Shown: positions 54,493 through 64,000 of the stretch, in pieces
Numbering within the stretch: position 1 is the first letter of the stretch
Layout of the letters: each line of letters begins with the position of its first letter
From: Brugia malayi
Lineage: Eukaryota > Nematoda > Chromadorea > Rhabditida > Onchocercidae
Direction: 5' to 3'
Length of the DNA stretch: 64,000 nt
Assembly (NCBI RefSeq): GCF_000002995.4
Contig: NW_025062478.1
Span: forward strand, 6,858,001 to 6,922,000
Notes under the pieces: model-generated
Database searches by the model: none
Told to the model about the DNA's origin: nothing
What the model saw: only the letters and a program-made list of their open reading frames with translations
Position numbers and translations under genes: made by a program

Positions 54493-56432
54493 ATGCCTAT
54501 ATCGAAATCGGAAATTACTAAGCAAGAGTCAACCAACGACAAGGAGAATCCGTTGGAAACAACCGAAGAAGCTGTCCAGTCTAACGATAATGAAGATGAA
54601 ACAAGTCATGCTGAGGCTAGTTTTCATTAAGTTCTTTCTTATGTAAGTAAATATGCATTAAATTTGCTTTGGAAAATTTGTCCGATCTCTTCTCAGGAAC
54701 ATTTCGGTTGGTGGAATTGAACGAACACTGTTTTTATGATTTCGTCTAACGTTTATGAAGTGATAACTTTCAAGTACAAGAAAAAGGTGGTATAAATTCG
54801 AAGATACCGGTGACTTATAGCGATCTGTGTGACTGTAACAAAGTAGCTTTCACAAAGAAAAGGGATCTACAATGCAATAAATCGTTTGAAAATGTTGATT
54901 GAGAATATTTTATTGCAATAGATATTTCGAAAGAAACAAGTTTTCCATATTTTTCGCATGGCAGTTGATAGGCATGAAAATGTAATCTAGTGGCTAAAAG
55001 AATTAATGGTGATTAGGTTATTTGTTGACAATATTTGTATCTTCTCATCATAATTAAATCTTTCTAGCACATTTGACGTTGTCTTGTATAACTTCTTAAA
55101 TGATAATGATTATAGCATTTTTTTATGGATGTTCCATTCATTCAAAGAAATGCTTCCAAAACATTCTTTTTTCAGCGGTCTGAGTTTGAAAATCTTTCTG
55201 CAGCAACTCCAGAATCACTTACACGTCATCCGTTGCAGTGCCGATGGGCTCTGTGGTATTTAAAAGCTGATCGAAACAAAGACTGGGAGGATTGTTTGAA
55301 ACAAGTAGCCGTCTTTGACACTGTTGAAGATTTTTGGGCGTGAGTTATTTTTCAAATTCTCATTTCATTTTTCGCTGCTTTTCATTTCTAAAGCCGCCTT
55401 GCACCTATTTTGATATCGGAACTGCTGTAAATTTACTGTTAACATATTTATTTGCTTCCATTTCACAATTAAGTTTGAATCAATAATCCCTTCTTTTCAA
55501 CTGAAACCGCACCAGAGGTTCAATTGAAAATTGCAACTTAGTGCAACTGCTTTGAAAATGGCTTTTGGTCATTACGTTAGTACTAACAGTTTTTACTAAA
55601 AATGGAAAAAAACTTGCGGATTTTAAATCCTTTCAGCTTGTATAATCACATCCAGACTGCTTCGGGTCTTAATTGGGGAAGCGACTACTATTTATTTAAA
55701 GAGGGTATTAAACCGATGTGGGAGGACGAAAATAATGTGAAGGGTGGTCGTTGGCTTGTTGTTGTTGACAAACAAAAACGAGCGCAATTATTGGACCATT
55801 ACTGGCTTGAGCTACTGATGGCAATTATTGGGGAACAGTTTGAAGAACATGGCGAACATATTTGCGGTGCGGTTGTAAATGTTCGACAGAAGGGCGATAA
55901 GGTCAAGTTTTACTTATTTTGTATTTCATTATATGACGTTTTAGTTTTCTGGGGAATAAATAAAAGCTTTGTATGTCTTGCAAAAATATTGATTACTACA
56001 GAAGCTAAAATCCATCGATTTCTGCAGGTTTCACTATGGACACGTGACTCACTGAAGGATGATGTGAATTTGCGTATTGGGCAAATTTTAAAAGCAAAAC
56101 TTGAAATCCCAGATTCGGAACCGATTCGTTATGAAGTTCATAAGGTAATTGAATGTTCACTCTGAGTTGTTACAAAAACTGATATGGATCTGCTTGCTTA
56201 AGAGATATCTGTATCTGACTTTTCAATAATGACTTTTTACAAATTTTGTCACCTCACCGTGATCACCATAATTGAATGAAACATTCGTATGACGGTTGGT
56301 TAGAGATTTGGCTGTCCAGTAGTGTATCTTCTATTTTCTGATAAAGCCTGCTTTTGTCTTCAGGACTCATCGGTGCGTACGGGTTCGATGGTAAAACCCC
56401 GTATTGTCATCCCAATGAAAGAAACGAGGTAA
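54493..56432 (+). CDS. ife: Translation initiation factor eIF4E
   Basis: Binds the mRNA cap and recruits ribosomes through eIF4G; nematode isoforms differ in recognising trimethylguanosine caps of trans-spliced mRNAs. Exons 54493-54615, 55176-55339, 55637-55901, 56028-56144, 56364-56432; 245 residues. The core begins RHPLQCRWALWYLKADRNKD with the first cap-stacking tryptophan in KDWEDC, then TVEDFWALYNHIQ, the second stacking tryptophan in GIKPMWEDENN, GGRWLVVV, CGAVVNVRQKGDKV and SLWTRD, ending near RTGSMVKPRIVIP. The N-terminal 41 residues are acidic and disordered. The first intron is best read as GC-AG (GAG|GCTAGT at 54616), since the following GT gives an early stop; a weak in-phase GT (GTCCAG at 54574) is an alternative. 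Which ife isoform this is cannot be decided; ife-3-like is likely from overall form. Confidence 0.94.
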
Positions 56433-57184
56433 ATGAGGATAAAGTTGTATTTGTACACATGTATCTTACCGGAGTTGATTGCTTTAGCTGATGTTTTTTT
56501 GGGTTTTGTTTTTTGTCTAATGTGATTTTTATCTGGTTTTAATAGTTGCTAAAAAAATCTAACAAATTTCCTTTCCACTGCAGTCATATTCAGAACATAA
56601 ATTATTTGGATACATGCTTTGTCCTAGAATAATAACACATTCTGGATTTTTCGTTACTATTATGTACACATTACTATCGTAACAAATTTCGTTTCTCTTT
56701 TCGGCATACTTGTGCCTAATTTTTGGAACTGAAGTTTTTGTTTTAATTGAATTAATGACCAAGGCATTTTGGTAACACATAACTGTCGGACTATTGATCT
56801 ACAGAATATCTTAAATACCTTCCCAGTCGGAAATTTCAGAATAATATGTATATGACTTTGCTCGCACAACCTTGAAGTCATTTCCAGTTGCTATTGGTTT
56901 CATTTCTCCAATGATGTTCTCTATATTATAAATATCTTGACGTCCTAATCGAAATATAAAATGGGGCTTAACTCGCATTATTTCAAAACAATTTATAAAT
57001 TATTCGATACGCTTCAGCGTATGAAATTAAAGTGTTAAAAACTTGGGAGATGAGATTTTCTAAAGTGAGGTGACTCATAAAAACCAGATCGGTGGCAATT
57101 TCTGCTGCTCTCATGGAAATAAGAGAGATTAAGGCGAAGAAATGACAGGATTTCTTGGAGTGGTCTGCATCGATTTCCAAGCTG
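56433..57184. other. Convergent intergenic region between eIF4E and phospholipase C beta
   Basis: About 750 bases holding the 3' flanks of two convergent genes. AT-rich, no coding exon supported. Minus-strand frames at 56559-56881 and 56983-57180 lack any family resemblance. Confidence 0.5.
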
Positions 57185-60100
57185 TCAGCAAATAAATTCA
57201 GGTTTGGAGGCTAATTGGGTTTCTCGGTGACTCATTTCTTCCAATTCTAGCTCCTGGAAATGTTTATTTCCTGTGAAGGTCGAAGGATATGAAATAAACT
57301 AAAATTAAGGGAGTCTTTAGCTTCATTTAGAATCAATAACATCAATTTATAAATTTCATTGGACTGTTTGTTTTCTTCAAAGAGAACATCTTGAAACGAC
57401 GTAAATATTGAAATTTATGTGTTTTTGGGAAGATTTTCAAAGAAGAGACCTTTTCTGCATCTTTCTCAAGCTGTTCATATTGCTCTCCATGCCTTTTCAT
57501 CAACTGTTCCTCATGTTTCTGAGCTCTTAAATGACAACAATTAAAAAACAAAATCCGTAAATAAGATCTGCTTCTCGAGCGACCATCTGGAATGTGAGAT
57601 GCAAATAATCACTTACTTTATAGCCAGTCTTTTCCGTTCTTCGCAGAACACTTTCAAATTTTTTTCATTCATTTCTTTTATTCGTCGATCCCTTTCTGCT
57701 TTTGTTTTGATGTTTTTATCCTGTTGAAGAAAAAAAAAATGATATTATATATATATAAATGTATACTAGTGTGGTGAGGATAAGCTGATCAACCACGTGT
57801 CCAAACTGAAACCGAATGAAGTACCTGTTGTATAGCTCGAGCATCTTCCATACTCTTTTTTGTCTGGGCTTGCTTCAAATCCTTGTTTTCAGCTTCCAAC
57901 TTCAGCTTTAACATATTCATTTGCTGTTTTTGAGCATCCTGAAGCAGTTTCCTGAAAGATGTTATTTTATGTGAAAATGAACAATATAGAACACATCACC
58001 CATGTTTTGTGGAACCGTAATGATTTGAAATAACCCACAGTACAATCACCAAGAATCCCACTCATTCAACATAACATATCGTGCATGAAGTAGTTAACAA
58101 GAACTGCCATGGATTCAGTCTCTGAGTGAGACGCACGATACTGTCTGTTAAACTTATGATCCTGAAATAATTGAGATTTTCGAAGATAATTAAGGTCATA
58201 CTTCTAAGAAGTATGACCTTAATTATTTCAAACTTGATAACGTACTGAGATTGGCTTCTGTAGAAGATAAGCTAACAATCACCCTAGACATTCAAATTCT
58301 TCTTTTATTTGTGATCGCCTTAGATCGTGACATTCTCTTTCGTGCCTTCGCATCATCGACGACCATTCATCGGTTTGAGACAATATTAAGGACTTCATCT
58401 GAAAGACAACACTCCATATTAAACTGACGAAGATGGATTGAAGAAATCTATTTGCAAAAGGATTTGAGATAGATACTAGCGCAAAAGAAAGACAATACAC
58501 TTGTTTCCTTTATGAAAATTAAGTACATTCCTAACAGTGTTAAAGGGGTTCTCAAGCTTCCTTCAAAGAATCAAATACATAAGAGATGAAGGCCATATCC
58601 TTCTTTGACTTGAACATGTCATATAGGAAACAAGCAGTACGAGGGACGAATAGCACAAGAAAGACAACACACTTTGTAATTATTAGTCATGTCAATATTG
58701 TGCGGTATTGGTTCCGACTTCATATATGACAGTGATTGATGTTTCTGACTTCCCGCACTGTTAGCCACTGTTCGCCATTTAGACTGCTTGTAACTGTCAC
58801 AAATCAATTTGTCGACAGTCATTTGCTATAACTAGTGGAATGCATTAATAAAAGGAGTTAAATGCAAAATTCTAAATAAATATTCGAGCTTCACCAACTG
58901 GGAATGTTAATAAACACAATTCACTCAAAATTTCTTAACGATACCGTGTTATTAGTGATGTTATCAATGCGCAGTGCAAAATTGCAAAAGCAAACAGAAA
59001 GAATTATACTAGTTAATGTAAAATAAGCTGATGGTGATATGCACATTGTGTCATGGGTGTCAAGACGATTTCCCAGTGCACATCTTTCATTCTTGAGAGA
59101 TTCAATTGCACTTCAGCAGTTCAAACAGTAAATAAGGCATAACAACAGAAATTTCCGAAAGCGTATTGTAGGAACGCAGTCTAATCCAAATAGAAAAACA
59201 TACTAACTATTCAAACAGTCTTTGTACCGCACATACTATTTCAATGAATAATGTCGCTTACAGTAGTTATATTAACAAATCACAAGGTTTTTAGTCACGA
59301 AAGATTACGAATAATTTCGCGTCTTTCGATTAAAGTAATTCAATATTTCGACTTTACTAACGAAAAAGAAACAATGTGTTTAACAATTATGGTTCACAAG
59401 AACAAGTAGTTAGTTACCTGCTGCTTTTGAACTGATCCCCTCTGTTTTTGATGTCGTTTCTTCAGTTCGTTCATATCTTTTTGAAATTTCCGAACTAATT
59501 TTTGAAAACATTTATCTTTTTTTAAGTCGCCAATATTGATTGCTTCCATCTAAAAGCAATCTACGTTACTTTTGCATTCATTATGAGAAATGTTCTTAAA
59601 AATATATAAGTATGGTATTTCATACCACCCTGCAAGCTTTTTATAAACTTATAAATGCAGATCAATTAACTAGCATAACACTCAAACATTTTCCAGGTGA
59701 GATTCTGAATAAATTAAAGCAACATCTAATTTAATAAGCTGTAATTCTCACAGATCTACTTATTCATCTCTTAACCACTGGAAATTCCGATCAAACTTGA
59801 GCGAGAATTTTCTTTCCTCGAATAATACAACGATCTGATCAAAAGTAATACTAACTACGAACGTAACAGAAAATGACTTTTTTTGCCACCATCAACGAAT
59901 GGCTACTCTTCTTGGTTTGAAAGCAATTTGATGCAATAAAAAAATTTGCTGTTACGCGGTTACGCAGTATGATATGTGATAATACATTTGCATTTGTAAT
60001 GAAACGAAAATGAGTAATCATAATAGCTGATTCTTAAATAGATTGGAGTCTTGCATTTTATTGATACTCGAAGTTTCCGACTGCTGTGGTCACAAAGACC

Positions 60101-62856
60101 ATAGGAGTAGAAGGAATTAGGAAAAATTATATTAGAAAGAGTATACTAACTATCTTAGTCATTCAAAAGGCTTTATAAAAAAATTTTTTTCAAATTGAAT
60201 AATAAATAACTGCATGAATCTTACGCAATTCCTAACTGTTTTATCAATATCACAATTTCTTAAATAAAAATTAATAATTACATGCCATAAAATACAGTGA
60301 AGCAGTATAATTTTAACCATTTCAAAAAATACAACTACCTTCTGCTTGCCATCTGTAGCTTCCGTGTTCAAACGAGCTGAATCTTTCAATAATACCGTTG
60401 ACTTCAAAGACCTACAAAAATCGCACATTTACAACTTTCATTTACTTGAGAATTGTCTAACCGAAAAGGAATAACGATTAAGGGAAGATTTTTTTTTCAT
60501 AGTTAAGAATTTGGAAACAATAGAAGACAGCATAGCGAAGAATATAAAGACTGTCAATCATAATTCTAATATAATATAAGATGCGAAGCGAAAGAAACAA
60601 AATTTCAAAGCAAATCATTATAAATTATATAGTCTTAGTGCTAATATGTTAATTTCAGCTTATTTGCAAGTGTTCTACGTATGTGTCACTTCATATTGAT
60701 TGTTTTTGATGATGGTGTCAAGATTTAGTACTTACTCGTAGTTTTGATCTAGTGGAGCTCCATTTATTCGCAACATATTCTTGTTTGATAGTGTCTTCAA
60801 CGAACTTGATGTCACTTCTACTATATCCGAATCTTCAACGCCCATATTATATAAAGCTTCTGTTCGTTTTTCCTGTGCAGAAACATATGCGCGTGGGTCC
60901 GCCAATGCATCTACTAGGCCTGCAATTAGTGCAGAAAAATTGTAAATCAACAAGGTTTGCGGGAGAAATCGATAACAAATTGACTTTATTTGCTGTATGA
61001 ATAAGCATAAGGAATTTATAAGCTTACCACTCAGTTCATCGGGAACATAAGTTTTGATTACGATTCGAACAAAAAGGCATGGCAATACCATAGGCATGTT
61101 TGATTCTGTACGAAGTGTTATATGTCGGTAACCTGCTTGTAAACCATCTAGCGGTAATATTCTCTGTCCAAGTTGTTTTCCATTTTCGTCATAAACAACA
61201 AGACGTAAAAGCGCTAGTTCCGGTAAGACAACCTGTAAACAAATAAGACAAAACGAATCCGATCATTACTTTTTACTTAATTTTAAACTCAATCGCAAAC
61301 TGAATTCCCGCTAATATCTTTAATTTTTTACACACTTTAATTATGAAACCACCTTTCTAAACACAAAGGGGTCGCTATTGTATACAGGATTCAATCCATT
61401 AGCAGGCACAGTACGTGTTCGATGTTCTTTTCGTATCGTATCTGTTGGAAGACCATACATTTCTGCCTCTACGTAAGTTCCAACTTTTCTATCACATAAA
61501 AAATGGCCTGATATGATCTGAAGAAAAAAATCAAAATACATTGTCTTTTTCATAATATACTCCATAAAAAAGTACATTTCACATACATTTTTCGAAATTT
61601 TTGGATTATTAAACAACTGCAGATGACTGATAAAATATTGTATAGTTTTTCAAACCAATAACATGGATTCCCTGTACAGAACTTAGATACAAAAAAAGAT
61701 AATGCAGAAGGCTAATACCTTCACAGTGCAGTGTGCTGCAATTACGCCATCAACGGGAGATTCAGAAAATGGATCAAATGATCTGTCAGGTCGTCTCATG
61801 AAATCAGGTTTTAAGAGATATCTAAAACTGGTTATAGAAAAGGTTTTGAAGAATTCGGTATGAATACAGCTGTACAGAAAATAATATGAATTCCCTGTAC
61901 AGAACTTAAATAGATAAGCCGTTCTCAAACTATATCAAAATATGAATTAGCATATGAATTAGCCGGTTAAGCTAACACGGAATCGTTTCAGTGCTGCAGG
62001 AAAAACTTTTTTAAAATATCTTGACACGAATATATATGGATCTTTAAAAAAAGAAAAAAACATACCCACATCCACCGTTATACTGAAACTTCCCTTGATT
62101 GAGCTGCATAGATATATCAGGAGTTTGAAAATTTAATGCCACCATTTGGCAGCCAGCATTCCAAAATATCTGCAATTATAAATCGACTTAGTCTCAGAAC
62201 AATTTTTGATTTCTCGTATTATGCTACAAAGTTACAAAGTTTTTTTTACAAAAACTACAAAGTTTTCAGTCCTAAATCAATGTTTCATGCAGAACTATCG
62301 ACTTATTTAATACCTTGAAATATTGCAAAATATCTATTCACAAAAAATTGGCTGATTCGGAAGAATAATCTAGAATGTCATGCAACATATTTAAATAGGA
62401 CTGTAAATGAAAATGTTCACCTGAGGCAAAAAATTGCTAGAATCGACGCGAGCGCCTTTTGGATATATTCTACATAATTGGCGCTTATTGTAATTAACGA
62501 ATTCTGGAGCACTCTGCTTCAGATACCCCAAACCCGTACTTTCCGAGAATGAAGACATGTGGAAGTGCAGATTATTCGCTCAAAACGCATTGCAGTTAAG
62601 CAACATCAAACGAATGGATTCTAATTTTTTAACATCCTTCCCCATCCACTTATTTTATTAAATTATTAAAAATTTTGGATAAGCTTACAATCGAAGTAAA
62701 ACTTTAGATAAAACCTTCAGCAACATCGAAACCAGAAAATTTCACTGGATGAGTATAATTAACGAGGCTTGACAACAGAGGATGTATATTGGTAGTTGCA
62801 CCCGTATAATGATATTCCGCAAAAATGCGTTCCTCCTCTTCTTTTGTTAATTGTTG
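57185..62856 (-). CDS. egl-8: Phospholipase C beta, 3' part (Y domain to C-terminus)
   Basis: Gq-activated enzyme that splits PIP2 into IP3 and diacylglycerol; in C. elegans EGL-8 acts in neuromuscular signalling. Fifteen exons are visible: 62856-62715, 62578-62421, 62169-62066, 61821-61719, 61517-61353, 61232-61028, 60919-60736, 60411-60339, 59549-59418, 58825-58673, 58398-58283, 57951-57825, 57720-57617, 57525-57450, 57253-57185; 636 residues. The Y-box runs from [15 protein letters not shown] through [37 protein letters not shown] and [16 protein letters not shown]. The C2 domain spans [20 protein letters not shown] to [13 protein letters not shown] long charged coiled-coil C-terminus follows, rich in KKRHQKQ and [10 protein letters not shown] segments, as in the Gq-binding tail. 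The PH, EF-hand and X domains lie beyond the right edge. The exon at 58825-58673 is supported by phase and splice sites only. Confidence 0.92.
58186..58226. repeat. Perfect 20-bp hairpin with one-base loop
   Basis: Arm 58186-58205 and its exact reverse complement 58207-58226 flank a single A, in an intron of the phospholipase C beta gene. The outer flanks also pair imperfectly (TTCGAA against TTTGAA). Confidence 0.9.
61660..61915. repeat. Short direct repeat in and around a PLC beta exon
   Basis: The string ATTCCCTGTACAGAACTTA occurs at about 61669-61687 and again at about 61892-61910, flanking the exon at 61719-61821. It looks like a small local duplication. Confidence 0.75.
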
Positions 62857-64000
62857 CTAAAATAAAGCAATAATAAAAAATAAAATAAAGTACCTATGAT
62901 TTTACTATGTCTAAAATTCAAAATCATTTTCGTAATTAAAGAAGATTTTCAGAGTCTCTCTCTTAGAACATAATCACACCTAACATGTATAAAACATATA
63001 AATGTGTGTGTGAAACGACAAACAAGAAATAGGTGCAAATTTTTTAAAGGCTAACAAAACCTAAGACAGCACTTACTATACTACTGCACTTACTGGCCAT
63101 AAGCTGGCCAATATATGCAAGGTTAATGATATGTGCAAGTGTAAGTATGTAAATGCAAGTCATTTCTACCAACACACTATTAAAATTACTCTTTCCTCTT
63201 GATGACACGTGTCGTCACAGCCTACTCTTGTCCTCGTAAACAACTGCAACACATTAATAACCGCAGCACTTTATTGAAATAATGAAGCACTACAGTTACA
63301 GATGCCTCAAAAACATATATACTTAGATTTCTCTCGAAACTATTTAAATATTTATCCTCTGGAAAATATTCACTTTATCCTAAAGCATGCAAATGAGTGA
63401 CAAAAGGAACTGGAAGTGAATTAAAAATGTTGTATATTTTTTGCACATCTATTTCTTTTTCCATCGCTTGGAAGAACTCGAAACAATCCTTACTTCATGA
63501 ATGCCCTCCTAAAGTATGGATGAAGCGTTATAGCTAGTACTTAGCATTTCCAAATGCAGTAAATCACCAGATTCATTCCACATTGCTCGTTATGATTAGT
63601 GATTAGTGGTTTAAGTCACGCGTGCAAAGTATTTCCTCACATTAAAACACATATACAATTCAAGCTGTAAAAACAATATAATTCCCCCAAGAATATTACT
63701 TTAAAAAAATGGATGCATTTCAAACAGAACAAATATCCTTTGATGAATAGCAACTACAGAATACAAAACTTATTACATTTCATGAAGACTTTCAACAGGA
63801 CCCAAGCATATCAGAACCTTGGTTGTGCGGATTATAGGTTCTCGAGGCAGTAGCAATATAAGCCACCAACTAATTAAAATGAGACAACTTCAAAGTAAAT
63901 ACAAAGGCAAAAATCAAAAATGACAAAAGTGTCAATTTAACAAAGCTCATAGATACGAACTGTTTCAATCGTTCCACAAGTATGCTTGTGCAAAACTCGC
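62857..64000. other. Right edge: presumed phospholipase C beta intron
   Basis: No exon was found between 62857 and the end. The visible gene starts in phase 0 at 62856 in the X-Y linker region, so this stretch is most likely a large intron leading to the catalytic X domain beyond the window. Confidence 0.4.

Overview
The window looks like a piece of a filarial (spirurid) nematode nuclear genome. It is AT-rich eukaryotic DNA with many small exons, short AT-rich introns ending in TTTCAG/TTTTAG, worm-like proteins, acceptor-like sites just upstream of several start codons (probable spliced-leader addition), and one probable operon. I saw no bacterial operon, CRISPR array, clear tRNA or rRNA, or intact transposon. 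Exon boundaries were read by hand from splice signals, reading phase and remembered family patterns; no search was run. The genus cannot be fixed from the sequence.

Layout: (1) 614-3598 (+), 3' part of an SLC22-type organic cation transporter. (2) 4714-7235 (+), palmitoyl-protein thioesterase (PPT1). (3) 8549-10006 (+), an unrecognised single-pass membrane protein. (4) 10785-15189 (+), mitochondrial HSP70 (hsp-6/mortalin). (5) 16806-19733 (-), MoeA/gephyrin E-domain molybdenum insertase (moc-1-like). (6) 19734-25470, a 5.7 kb gene-poor spacer with a duplicated segment. (7) 25471-29828 (+), alpha-galactosidase/alpha-N-acetylgalactosaminidase (gana-1-like). (8) 32563-38334 (+), a close co-directional trio: MEA1-like protein, QTRT2 (queuine tRNA-ribosyltransferase accessory subunit) and COA8 (complex IV assembly), probably one operon. 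(9) 38831-43157 (-), a secreted 12-cysteine protein with an antistasin-like and a Kunitz-like module. (10) 46221-53218 (-), USP8-type deubiquitinase. (11) 54493-56432 (+), cap-binding protein eIF4E. (12) 57185-62856 (-), 3' part of phospholipase C beta (egl-8-like), running off the right edge.

The genes are mostly housekeeping and do not form one pathway. The lysosomal hydrolases (PPT1, GANA-1) and the mitochondrial genes (hsp-6, COA8) are thematic pairs only. The points most worth a second look are four introns best explained by GC-AG splicing, the MEA1-QTRT2-COA8 operon, the antistasin/Kunitz-like secreted protein, the orphan membrane protein ending in a PDZ-ligand motif, four perfect 18-24 bp intronic hairpins, a decayed duplicated exon in the SLC22 gene, and a dispersed repeat overlapping the last coding exon of QTRT2.
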